The notes beneath the pieces are model-generated. The model was not told where the DNA came from. It saw nothing but the letters and a program-made list of their open reading frames with translations, and made no database searches. A DNA stretch of 64,000 bases from Ferdinandcohnia sp036962685 (lineage in GTDB: Bacteria > Bacillota > Bacilli > Bacillales > Bacillaceae_L), in NCBI RefSeq assembly GCF_036962685.1, contig NZ_JBALOP010000014.1:32606-96605 (forward strand), in the 5' to 3' direction. Each line of letters begins with the position of its first letter. Within the stretch, counting starts at the first letter, position 1. Both the position numbers and the translations under genes were made by a program. This document shows, in pieces, positions 33,599 through 42,064 of this stretch.

Positions 33599-34543
33599 TT
33601 ATGCTTTTATTTTTTCCATCAATTCTTCGATATAGGACTGTGCTGTTTGGGCAGCAATACTTCCGTCGCCAGTTGCTGTTACGATTTGGCGAAGTGATTT
33701 TTCTCGGATGTCACCTGCCGCAAAGATGCCAGGTACTTTTGTTTCCATTTTTTCGTTTGTTTCGATATAACCGTTTTCGTTTGTAATGCCCAGAGCTTCA
33801 AATGGTTTTGAAAGTGGAAGCATTCCAACGTATACGAATACGCCATCTGCGCCAAATTCTGATTCTTCACCAGTTTGTGTATTAACAAGCGTTAAGCTGC
33901 CAACCTTGCCATCTTTTTCGTGAATTTCTTTAACTGTGTGATTCCAGATGAAATCCACTTTGGGGTTATCGAATGCGCGTTGTTGAAGGATCTTTTGCGC
34001 GCGTAGCTCGTCACGGCGGTGAATGATGGTTACCTTGGATGCAAAACGAGTCAGGTATACACCTTCCTCAACTGCAGAGTCCCCGCCGCCAATTACAACA
34101 AGCTCTCTATTTTTGAAGAACGCACCGTCACATACTGCACAATAAGAAACGCCGCGACCACCAAGTTCTTTTTCACCTGGCACACCAATTTTCTTATACT
34201 CCGCACCAGTTGAGATAATCACAGCACGAGCTTTATATTCTTTGCTTCCTGCAACTACCGTTTTATATTCGTCGCCATCGATGACTTCTTTTATATCACC
34301 ATACGCATATTCTGCACCGAACTTTTTCGCGTGATCAAACATTTTTGTCGATAGCTCAGGTCCTAAAATATGATCAAAGCCTGGGTAGTTTTCAACTTCC
34401 TCTGTGTTTGCCATTTGCCCACCGGGAATCCCGCGCTCTAGCATTAATGTTGATAGGTTTGCACGAGATGTATAAACGGCAGCAGTCATACCTGCTGGTC
34501 CGGCACCGATAATAATGACATCATAAATTTTTTCTTCCGTCAT
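33599..34543 (-). CDS. trxB: Thioredoxin-disulfide reductase
   Basis: NADPH-dependent flavoenzyme that keeps thioredoxin reduced in the cytoplasm. The 314-residue protein has the FAD loop IIGAGPAGMTAAVYTSR, the redox-active pair Cys135-Ala-Val-Cys138, the NADPH loop VIGGGDSAVEEG and the C-terminal GIFAAGDIREK. It is a backbone gene; in B. subtilis it adjoins the nudix gene that is now at 4138, so the left island inserted here. yvcD lies 103 bases upstream with no obvious terminator between, so read-through is likely. Confidence 0.97.
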   Translation of the reverse strand: MTEEKIYDVIIIGAGPAGMTAAVYTSRANLSTLMLERGIPGGQMANTEEVENYPGFDHILGPELSTKMFDHAKKFGAEYAYGDIKEVIDGDEYKTVVAGSKEYKARAVIISTGAEYKKIGVPGEKELGGRGVSYCAVCDGAFFKNRELVVIGGGDSAVEEGVYLTRFASKVTIIHRRDELRAQKILQQRAFDNPKVDFIWNHTVKEIHEKDGKVGSLTLVNTQTGEESEFGADGVFVYVGMLPLSKPFEALGITNENGYIETNEKMETKVPGIFAAGDIREKSLRQIVTATGDGSIAAQTAQSYIEELMEKIKA

Positions 34544-34646
34544 TTTTTCGTCTCTCCTTATTTCCTCTGGGTAAAATTTTGATATATCGTTTAGTATCTC
34601 CTACCCCTATCCTATAAAATCCTGACAAAATCCGCTATTAATATGC

Positions 34647-36137
34647 TCAGTGTAGAAGTTCTTTAACATATTTTACATATTTCATGACGGTTGCCTTCGA
34701 AATTTTATATTTTTCTGCAACCTGTTTTTGGGTGATTGCCCTTGACGCGTGATTACGCCAAATGTATTCTGTTGCTGCAGCCCATGCCTGCCAGTTGGAA
34801 ACACTGAGCTGACGCTTAACAGCTTCATCGTATATCATCAACCATGTTAAATAAAGCTCTTCATTTGCAGAGTCATCATGTATATTTTTTGTAAATAATG
34901 TGTCCGCAATATTGTAGCCATCAATGATGTAAGCCGGAATTTTTTCCGTTTTTTTCTTTTTCGCTAAAACATAGTTCGCAAATTCCTGTTCAAGAGTCGC
35001 ATGAAATTGAATATGCTTTAAATCCTTACGTGCTAAGGATGAATTTGTTTTGCTTGCTAAAAATAAACCATATAAACGTTCCTCAATAAAATCACCGGTC
35101 AACCAACGATCGAGAACATCACTAATTGGTTTGGTGCGTTCAGACTCCCAAGGTGCTGAACCTTTTTTACTTGGATTTTCCTCAAGCACCCTCTTCCACG
35201 CATTCCCGGCAACATCATGATGCCCTGTGAAATAGGCGGAATAGGAAAGCCAATAATAGAAGGTTTCATCCCCTTCAAAACCGCAACGCTGAAGATTGCG
35301 GAGCCATTTATAAGCAAGATCATGCCGTCCGATTAACCCGAATGTTGCACCTAGCTTATAACGGTGTTCAAACAGCATCGGATGAATGGAAGATAATCGT
35401 TTTGTTAACTCTTTTACCTGCTGATTTTTACGTTGATAATATAAAAAGACAAGAGTATTGCAGAGTGCATGCAGATTTCCTGGGTTTTTACTCAAAACCT
35501 CATCAAGGATTTCAGATGCATTTTCCACATCTCCTGAATAAAAATAAGCAAGTGCTAAATTATTATAGGCAGACCAAAACTCCGGGTACTCACGAATAAT
35601 CTCCTTTAAAAGGGTCACTGCTTCGTCCAATCTTCCTGTTTCAAGGAAATCACGCGCTTGTTCTTGCTTCACAATAAGTTCATCCTGATGGTTTGCAGAA
35701 TCCTCAAAGTCCCCTTCTTCAAGACGTAATAAATCAAGCAAATCCTCTGCGTCCTCTACAAAATCTCCATCAGGTTCACGATCCAAATACCATTCTGCAT
35801 GCTTTCCAGCCTCTTGGAACAAGCCCAAATGAGCATAATTGTTGGCCATAAAATAAAAGCACTCAGGCATATCAAATTTTGGATTATCCAATATTTTAGT
35901 AAGATACTGATTTGATAGAATGTAGTCACCAATTTCTGTTAACGCAACCGATAGCTGACATAAAAACATAGGCTCATTGGGTTCAAGCTCAATTGCTCGT
36001 TTAAAATGTTTAATTGATTTATATATATCATGCTGGCGATACGCCTTTAATCCTTTTTTAAAATAATATTCTCCCGTCTGGATAAACGGAATGATCTTTG
36101 ATGCACGTTGACTTTCTTTTACGTTATGTTTTTCCAT
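34647..36137 (-). CDS. yvcD: Tetratricopeptide repeat protein with C-terminal HTH (YvcD-like)
   Basis: A 496-residue protein. TPR-type helical pairs cover residues ~20-300 (AYRQHDIYKSIKHFKRAIELEPNEP begins one; NNLALAYFYSGDVENASEILDEVL another). The last 30 residues form an HTH-like segment (TQKQVAEKYKISKATVMKYV). It has no signal peptide, so it is cytoplasmic and likely a scaffold or regulator; its function is unknown. The position between trxB and the his operon is conserved in Bacilli. Confidence 0.9.
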   Translation of the reverse strand: MEKHNVKESQRASKIIPFIQTGEYYFKKGLKAYRQHDIYKSIKHFKRAIELEPNEPMFLCQLSVALTEIGDYILSNQYLTKILDNPKFDMPECFYFMANNYAHLGLFQEAGKHAEWYLDREPDGDFVEDAEDLLDLLRLEEGDFEDSANHQDELIVKQEQARDFLETGRLDEAVTLLKEIIREYPEFWSAYNNLALAYFYSGDVENASEILDEVLSKNPGNLHALCNTLVFLYYQRKNQQVKELTKRLSSIHPMLFEHRYKLGATFGLIGRHDLAYKWLRNLQRCGFEGDETFYYWLSYSAYFTGHHDVAGNAWKRVLEENPSKKGSAPWESERTKPISDVLDRWLTGDFIEERLYGLFLASKTNSSLARKDLKHIQFHATLEQEFANYVLAKKKKTEKIPAYIIDGYNIADTLFTKNIHDDSANEELYLTWLMIYDEAVKRQLSVSNWQAWAAATEYIWRNHASRAITQKQVAEKYKISKATVMKYVKYVKELLH

Positions 36138-36437
36138 CGGGGTCCTCCACTTTAAAATGCATTACAGGGGTTTACACCCCCACTGAATAAAATTATTTCC
36201 CAAGGTAGTATAACACATAAAAGCGGTTGGCACATAGGGATGCTTGGTTAAAAGTGAAAAACATTTTGAATGGTATTTTGTGGGCAATGTGGACAATGTG
36301 GACAAGTTCCTCCTTTCATATGAACAATCTGTTGCAGTTACTGAATTCATTAGACATATGCACAAATACGGATGTTGGTTTGTGGATAATGTGGATATCG
36401 TGGATAAATAATTCGAACACCAATAAATGAGGCATTA
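36138..36437. other. Intergenic region carrying a cluster of DnaA-box-like 9-mers
   Basis: No coding sequence. Three abutting 9-mers lie at 36279-36305 (TGTGGGCAA, TGTGGACAA, TGTGGACAA) and three more at 36381-36407 (TGTGGATAA, TGTGGATAT, CGTGGATAA). TGTGGATAA is the exact complement of the DnaA box TTATCCACA. A seventh copy is in the his terminator loop at 36454. The bases near 36180 (CTGAATAAAATTA) resemble the terminal arm of the modular repeats. Confidence 0.7.
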
Positions 36438-36472
36438 GAAAAGGGTACTCACTTGTGGATAAGTACCCTTTA
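36438..36472 (-). terminator. Terminator of the his operon
   Basis: AAAGGGTAC and GTACCCTTT form a stem followed, on the minus strand, by TTTTCT, six bases after the hisI stop codon. Its loop contains a perfect DnaA-box complement, TGTGGATAA. Confidence 0.8.
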
Positions 36473-36477
36473 GCTTA

Positions 36478-37101
36478 TTATCTTCTTTTTTGCAAAACGG
36501 TCAATACATCATCAAGTGGAAGCTTTTGCTCGCGAAGTAAGACGAGCAAGTGGTAAATAAGGTCTGCCGCCTCCCATTTTAGCTCTTCATGGTCACGATT
36601 CTTAGCAGCAATAATAACCTCAGAAGCTTCCTCTCCTACTTTTTTCAGGATTTTGTCTACTCCTTTATCAAATAGGTATGTCGTATAAGCTCCCTCTGGC
36701 ATTTCTGCCTCGCGCTCTGCGATTACTTTTTCTAATTCATTGAGGATGGCAAAGCGGTCAGAAGAAGTCACTTCTTTTGATTTCCCAAGAAGAGATTCAG
36801 AAAAACATGAATAGCTTCCAGTGTGACATGCAGGTCCTGCTGGCTCAACTAAAACAAGAATCGCATCCTTGTCACAGTCATATTTGATATCCATAATCTT
36901 TTGGGTATTTCCTGAGGTTTCGCCCTTGTGCCAAAGCTCTTCGCGAGAACGGCTATAAAACCAAGTTTCACGTGTTTCAATAGATTTGCGTAGAGATTCT
37001 TCATTCATATAAGCAAGCGTTAAGACCTCTTTGCTTACGGCATCCTGAACAATAGCTGGAGCAAGTCCCTTTTCGTCGAATTTAATGTCTAGTGTGTTCA
37101 T
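36478..37101 (-). CDS. hisI: Bifunctional phosphoribosyl-AMP cyclohydrolase / phosphoribosyl-ATP pyrophosphatase
   Basis: Carries out steps 2 and 3 of histidine synthesis. In this 207-residue fusion the cyclohydrolase domain (HisI, residues ~1-110) has ETWFYSRSREELWHKGETSGN and the metal-binding cysteine segment DCDKDAILVLVEPAGPACHTG (cited in part). The pyrophosphatase domain (HisE, ~115-207) has KVGEEASEVIIAAKN. It overlaps hisF by four bases (ATGA). Last gene of the his operon. Confidence 0.97.
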   Translation of the reverse strand: MNTLDIKFDEKGLAPAIVQDAVSKEVLTLAYMNEESLRKSIETRETWFYSRSREELWHKGETSGNTQKIMDIKYDCDKDAILVLVEPAGPACHTGSYSCFSESLLGKSKEVTSSDRFAILNELEKVIAEREAEMPEGAYTTYLFDKGVDKILKKVGEEASEVIIAAKNRDHEELKWEAADLIYHLLVLLREQKLPLDDVLTVLQKRR

Positions 37102-37856
37102 CGGACATTGACCCCTTTCTCTTTTAAAACGTTTTTAACCTCTTTCACGGAAGTTTCTTTGTAATGAAAAATACTTGCTGCAAGTGCCGCGTCTGCCTTG
37201 CCTTCAGTGAAGGCTTCCACAAAATGCTGCGCATTTCCGGCACCGCCTGAAGCGATAACTGGTACTGAAGCAGCTTCACTTACACGTCTTGTTAATTCTA
37301 GATTGAATCCATCCTTGCTGCCATCATCGTCCATGCTTGTTAATAAAATCTCACCGGCACCAAGTTTGATTGCTTCCTGTGCCCAAGCGACAACCTCCCA
37401 ATCGGTTGCTTTACGGCCACCATGTGTAAACACTCGCCAACTACAAAGTTCCTCATCATATTTTGCATCAATCGCTACGACGATACATTGAGAGCCAAAG
37501 AAATCTGCCCCTTCTTTGATTAAGTCTGGATTTGTAACAGCTGCCGTATTGAGTGAAACCTTGTCCGCACCTGCGCGAAGAATTTTTTTCATATCCTCTA
37601 AGGAATTAATTCCTCCCCCTACTGTAAAAGGAATCGCAAGCTCTGCCGCAACTTTTTCGACAACCTCAACCATCGTTTTCCGCCCCTCATGGGAAGCGGA
37701 GATATCTAGAAAAACCAGTTCATCTGCACCTTCAGAATCGTAAAACTTTGCAAGTTCCACTGGGTCCCCCGCATCACGAAGCCCAACAAACTGAATTCCT
37801 TTTACAACACGGCCGTCCTTCACGTCCAAACATGGAATGATTCGTTTTGTAATCAT
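37098..37856 (-). CDS. hisF: Imidazole glycerol phosphate synthase, cyclase subunit HisF
   Basis: Beta/alpha-barrel subunit that closes the imidazole ring using ammonia passed from HisH. Of 252 residues; catalytic aspartates lie in IPCLDVKDGRVVKG near the N-terminus and in ILLTSMDDDGSKDG. The phosphate-binding loops FTVGGGI and IASGGAG are present. It abuts hisA and overlaps hisI, as in a tightly coupled operon. Confidence 0.98.
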   Translation of the reverse strand: MITKRIIPCLDVKDGRVVKGIQFVGLRDAGDPVELAKFYDSEGADELVFLDISASHEGRKTMVEVVEKVAAELAIPFTVGGGINSLEDMKKILRAGADKVSLNTAAVTNPDLIKEGADFFGSQCIVVAIDAKYDEELCSWRVFTHGGRKATDWEVVAWAQEAIKLGAGEILLTSMDDDGSKDGFNLELTRRVSEAASVPVIASGGAGNAQHFVEAFTEGKADAALAASIFHYKETSVKEVKNVLKEKGVNVR

Positions 37857-38590
37857 TAGTCCTTCACCTCTTCAAGCGCCTCTTGGACGGTAAATTGATT
37901 GGTGTAGATCGCTTTTCCGACAATTGCGCCAGAAACACCCTCGTCTGCTAGTTTGCTGAGTGCTTTTAAGTCATCTATCGAGCTGACTCCACCTGAAGCA
38001 ATCACTTTTTTACCAGTTGCAGCAGCAAGTGTCGCAACCGCGTCAATATTAGGACCACTAAGCATGCCATCTGTTGCGATATCTGTAAAAATAAATACTT
38101 CTGCGCCCGCATTTGCTAGCTCAACACCTAAATCTGTCGCTTTTACAGAGGAAGTATTTAACCAACCTTCTGTTGCTACATAGCCGTCTTTTGCATCAAT
38201 GCCGATTGCGATTTTTTCTTTGTATTTTTTCAGCATTTCTTTTACGAAATCAGGATTAGAAATCGCGGCACTTCCTAAAATTACACGGTCAACGCCTTTT
38301 TCAATATAGTAGGCAACATCCTCTTCCGTTCGAATGCCACCACCGATTTGAACTTTCGCGTCGAGTTTTTCCGCAACCTCAAGCACATATTGATCATTTA
38401 CGCGCTTGCCTGCTTTTGCCCCATCTAAATCCACCATATGAATCCACTCTGCGCCCGCATCAGCGAACGCTTTTGCCATGTCAAATGGAGAATCGCCATA
38501 TATTGTTTCCTTATTATAATCCCCTTGTAGCAGGCGAACACATTTGCCGCCACGCATATCAATTGCAGGATAAATTGTAAAAGTACTCAT
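37856..38590 (-). CDS. hisA: Phosphoribosyl-formimino-AICAR phosphate isomerase HisA
   Basis: Beta/alpha-barrel isomerase, step 4 of histidine synthesis. Of 244 residues; the catalytic aspartate is in YPAIDMRGGKCVRL, phosphate loops are QIGGGIR and IASGGVSS, and the second acidic residue is in FTDIATDGML. It overlaps hisH by four bases and shares one base with hisF. Confidence 0.98.
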   Translation of the reverse strand: MSTFTIYPAIDMRGGKCVRLLQGDYNKETIYGDSPFDMAKAFADAGAEWIHMVDLDGAKAGKRVNDQYVLEVAEKLDAKVQIGGGIRTEEDVAYYIEKGVDRVILGSAAISNPDFVKEMLKKYKEKIAIGIDAKDGYVATEGWLNTSSVKATDLGVELANAGAEVFIFTDIATDGMLSGPNIDAVATLAAATGKKVIASGGVSSIDDLKALSKLADEGVSGAIVGKAIYTNQFTVQEALEEVKD

Positions 38591-39219
38591 CTCTTCACCT
38601 TCTTTTCCACGATTGCAGCGTAGTTTTGGAGAATTTTTATACCTAGGTCGCTGCTTTTTTCAGGATGAAACTGGGTCCCAAACACATTTTCTTTTCCGAC
38701 AACTGCTGGAACCTCAACATCATAGGTACTGCTTGCGATCACATTCTCATTGTCAGTTGTCGCATAATAGGAGTGAACGAAATAAACATGTCCACCCTCA
38801 ATGTCTTGTAAGAGCGGAGACGGATTTATTAGGGCAAGGTCATTCCATCCCATATGTGGGACCTTGTAGGTTTCTCCACCTGCTGTTACCCCCGGGATTT
38901 TCGCGATTCTACCTTTTAAAAATCCAAGGCCCTTCGTTAGTCCATTTTCTTCGCTTTCTTCAAACAAAAGCTGCATTCCAAGACATATCCCTAGGAGTGG
39001 TGTTCCTTTTCCAACGGATTCTTTTATAAAACTCACTAACCCTGTTTCATGTAAAATCCCCATCGCATCCTTAAAGGAGCCAACACCTGGTAAAATCAAA
39101 CCTTCTGCTTTACTAAGTTCGTTTGGTGAGCTTGAAATAAAGTATTCGTAGTTCATTCGCTCGAGTGCCTTAGAAACACTATACAAATTCCCCATACCAT
39201 AATCGATTATACCGATCAT
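38587..39219 (-). CDS. hisH: Imidazole glycerol phosphate synthase, glutamine amidotransferase subunit HisH
   Basis: Class I glutamine amidotransferase of 210 residues that makes ammonia for HisF. The triad is visible: the nucleophile cysteine in LLGICLGMQLL, and His and Glu in FGTQFHPEKSSD. It abuts hisB directly. Confidence 0.98.
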   Translation of the reverse strand: MIGIIDYGMGNLYSVSKALERMNYEYFISSSPNELSKAEGLILPGVGSFKDAMGILHETGLVSFIKESVGKGTPLLGICLGMQLLFEESEENGLTKGLGFLKGRIAKIPGVTAGGETYKVPHMGWNDLALINPSPLLQDIEGGHVYFVHSYYATTDNENVIASSTYDVEVPAVVGKENVFGTQFHPEKSSDLGIKILQNYAAIVEKKVKR

Positions 39220-39807
39220 TTACAACATCCCTTTCGTTGATGGGACCCCCTTAACACGTGGGTCAACCATCGTTGCCTCGTCTAATGCACGACCTAATGC
39301 TTTAAAAACAGCCTCGATCATGTGATGTGTGTTGTGACCGTAGTGAACAATGACATGGAGATTGATTCTTGCCTCTAGTGCAAGCTTCCACAAAAATTCA
39401 TGCACAAGTTCCGTATCGAATGTGCCAACACGGGAGCTTGGGAAATCAGCCTTTAATTCAAAATGCGGACGATTTCCAAGGTCAATGACAACCTGTGCGA
39501 GTGCTTCATCCATTGGGACAAACGCATTTCCGTAGCGCTTGATTCCTTTTTTATCACCAAGAGCCTCACGTAAAGCCTGTCCTAAACAAATTCCAATGTC
39601 CTCTGTTGTGTGGTGATCGTCAATCTCGGTATCACCATTTGCATCAACTGTCAGGTTAAATTGACCGTGCTTTGTAAAAAGGTCAAGCATGTGGGACATG
39701 AATGGTACACCCGTATCTAGCTTTGAGATACCTTCTCCATCTACTGAAAAATCTAATTTTATATCTGTTTCATTTGTTTTACGTTCAACTTTTGCTTGTC
39801 TTATCAT
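39220..39807 (-). CDS. hisB: Imidazoleglycerol-phosphate dehydratase
   Basis: Manganese enzyme of step 7, monofunctional as in other Firmicutes (195 residues, no phosphatase domain). The paired metal motifs DDHHTTEDIG and YGHNTHHMIEA are present. The ATG at 39807 follows GGAAGGTG; upstream residues of the open frame are not conserved. A 260-base hairpin-rich element separates it from hisD, the only large gap inside this operon. Confidence 0.97.
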   Translation of the reverse strand: MIRQAKVERKTNETDIKLDFSVDGEGISKLDTGVPFMSHMLDLFTKHGQFNLTVDANGDTEIDDHHTTEDIGICLGQALREALGDKKGIKRYGNAFVPMDEALAQVVIDLGNRPHFELKADFPSSRVGTFDTELVHEFLWKLALEARINLHVIVHYGHNTHHMIEAVFKALGRALDEATMVDPRVKGVPSTKGML

Positions 39808-39879
39808 GATTACACCTTCCGCTATCCACAATTTTGTTTAATGAATACAGGAAAACCTGTGATTTATCTTAATAAATGT

Positions 39880-40138
39880 TTAAAAGGAGGATGAAAAGGA
39901 CCACGCCGGCTAAAAACGCCACGTCCTGTGGCGTCGCCGGCACTAGCACATCCTGTACGTCGAAAGTTCAAGGCGGCGCAGCTTTGAGTACCGGAACGTA
40001 TGCAGTTAATACGTGAGGAACGGAAAAGCAAGCCAACGCGCTTCCACAGGATGTGGTGACTTCGACGTTCGACACAGGACGTGTCGGCATTTAGTCGAAG
40101 TTCCACTATCGACGTGTCATTTTCACCGGACTTTTAAA
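39880..40138. repeat. Palindrome-rich element inserted between hisD and hisB
   Basis: About 260 GC-richer bases with perfect short palindromes: CGCCACGTCCTGTGGCG at 39917, CCACAGGATGTGG at 40043 and GACACAGGACGTGTC at 40071. Larger flanking arms around TCGACGT/ACGTCGA may also pair. It lies within the his transcript and codes for nothing plausible. The CCACAGGATGTGG module also occurs in repeat copies B and C. Confidence 0.7.
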
Positions 40139-40142
40139 CTTC

Positions 40143-41408
40143 CTATTTTAGTCGTTCCTCAACTGCTCTTGCGTGGGCTTCTAGCCCCTCAAGTCTTGCA
40201 AAGGCAGCAATTTTAGGTCCATTGGTTTCGATTGCTTGTTTACTATAGGAGATTATGCTTGATTTTTTCGTAAAATCATCCACACTAAGCGGACTTGAAA
40301 AACGGGCTGTTCCATTTGTCGGGAGGACATGGTTTGGACCAGCGAAGTAGTCACCAACAGGCTCTGAGCTATAACGACCGATAAAAATTGCGCCGGCGTG
40401 TTTGATTTTTCCTACCTGTTCCATTGGCTCTTTCGTTACAATCTCAAGATGCTCAGGTGCAAGCTCATTAACAACCTTGATTGCTTCATCTAAATCCTTG
40501 GTGACATAAATGGCGCCAAAGTCATTGATTGAAGCTCTAGCAATTTCCTCACGAGGCAGAACCGCTAATTGTTTTTCAACTTCTGCTGAAACTGCTTCGG
40601 CTAGCTCCATTGAAGGTGTTACAAGGATACTTGATGCCCGCTCATCATGCTCTGCTTGCGATAACAAATCCGCTGCAACCTCGTTTGGAAGAGCTGTTTC
40701 ATCGGCTACCACAACGATTTCACTAGGTCCAGCAATCATGTCGATATCCACATTCCCGTACACTTCACGCTTTGCTAACGCGACAAAAATATTTCCGGGT
40801 CCAACAATTTTATCAACAGGCTTGATGGTTTTTGTTCCAAACGCCAATGCCCCAATTGCCTGTGCACCGCCAACCTTATAGATTTCCTCCACACCAAGGA
40901 TATCAGCAGCTACAAGTACGCCTGCAGGAATTGCCCCATCCTTTCCGGGTGGTGATACCATCACGATTCTCTCGACACCCGCTACCTGTGCCGGAATGAC
41001 ATTCATTAGGACCGATGATGGATAGGCCGCTTTTCCACCGGGTACATAAACACCAACTGCATCAAGTGGAGTGATTTTCTGACCAAGAATCGTACCATTA
41101 TCCTTCATCGTCATCCATGATTGTCTAACCTGCCGACCGTGATAATCCCTGATATTCTCAGCTGCTTCTTTTAGGATAGGTACAAGATTTTCGTCTAATT
41201 TTTGATAGGCTTCTTGAATATCTGATTCGGTGACTTTTAACTCACTAGGTAAAACACCATCAAATTTTTCCGTATAGTAACGAAGGGCATTATCCCCTTC
41301 TTTTTGCACTTCAGCGAGTATTTCTAAAACAGCTTTTCTTTGTTCCTCAGTTCCACTATCAATTGTCCGCTTCAGAGAAACAGTATTGGTTACACGTTCA
41401 ATTTGCAT
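40143..41408 (-). CDS. hisD: Histidinol dehydrogenase
   Basis: Zinc enzyme that oxidises histidinol to histidine in two NAD-dependent steps. It has 421 residues, with VYVPGGKAAYPSSV, GPGNIFVALAKREV, the zinc/catalytic region SQAEHDERASS and EHLEIVTKEP near the usual positions, and a C-terminal GPNHVLPTNGTARFSS. It follows hisG by 26 bases. Confidence 0.97.
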   Translation of the reverse strand: MQIERVTNTVSLKRTIDSGTEEQRKAVLEILAEVQKEGDNALRYYTEKFDGVLPSELKVTESDIQEAYQKLDENLVPILKEAAENIRDYHGRQVRQSWMTMKDNGTILGQKITPLDAVGVYVPGGKAAYPSSVLMNVIPAQVAGVERIVMVSPPGKDGAIPAGVLVAADILGVEEIYKVGGAQAIGALAFGTKTIKPVDKIVGPGNIFVALAKREVYGNVDIDMIAGPSEIVVVADETALPNEVAADLLSQAEHDERASSILVTPSMELAEAVSAEVEKQLAVLPREEIARASINDFGAIYVTKDLDEAIKVVNELAPEHLEIVTKEPMEQVGKIKHAGAIFIGRYSSEPVGDYFAGPNHVLPTNGTARFSSPLSVDDFTKKSSIISYSKQAIETNGPKIAAFARLEGLEAHARAVEERLK

Positions 41409-41434
41409 GCTGTGTCGGTCCTTTCCAATGGAGT

Positions 41435-42064
41435 TTACTGTGATACTACTTTTGAAAGTCGTTCCACGATATCGTCAATTTGCTGGTCCTTTAAGCGATA
41501 GCTCACTGGATTCACAATAAGGCGTGAAGTGATGTCTGCGATATGTTCAAGCTCCACTAATCCATTTTCCTTTAAAGTTCGTCCTGTTGATACGATATCC
41601 ACAATTCGGTCGGCTAATCCAATTAAAGGAGCAAGCTCAATCGAACCGTTCAATTTAATGATTTCCACCTGTTCGCCATTTTCACGAAAATAACTTGATG
41701 CGACATTCGGGTATTTGGTTGCAATTTTTGGTGCGACACCTTTCACTTTTACATTTGGAAGCCCTGCAACCGCGAGATAGCATTTACTGATTTGCAAATC
41801 GAGTACCTCATATACATCGCGCTCTTCCTCAAGCATAACGTCTTTTCCAGCAATTCCAAGGTCAGCCACGCCATGCTCTACGTAAGTGGTCACATCCATA
41901 GGCTTTGCAAGCATAAATCGAAATGGCTCGTCAGGAACGTCGATAATTAACTTTCTGGAATCCTCAAATTCAGGAGGAAGCTTGTAGCCTGCTTTTTGTA
42001 AAAGCTCTGCCGCTTCTTCAAAAATTCGTCCCTTCGGCATCGCGATTGTTAGTTTGTCATTCAT
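41435..42064 (-). CDS. hisG: ATP phosphoribosyltransferase, short form HisG
   Basis: Catalyses the first step of histidine synthesis. At 209 residues this is the short form, which lacks the C-terminal regulatory domain and needs HisZ; hisZ is present immediately upstream. Motifs include AMPKGRIFEEAAELL, DLGIAGKDVMLEE and the PRPP loop DIVSTGRTLKENGL. Its ATG directly follows the hisZ stop codon. Confidence 0.97.
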   Translation of the reverse strand: MNDKLTIAMPKGRIFEEAAELLQKAGYKLPPEFEDSRKLIIDVPDEPFRFMLAKPMDVTTYVEHGVADLGIAGKDVMLEEERDVYEVLDLQISKCYLAVAGLPNVKVKGVAPKIATKYPNVASSYFRENGEQVEIIKLNGSIELAPLIGLADRIVDIVSTGRTLKENGLVELEHIADITSRLIVNPVSYRLKDQQIDDIVERLSKVVSQ

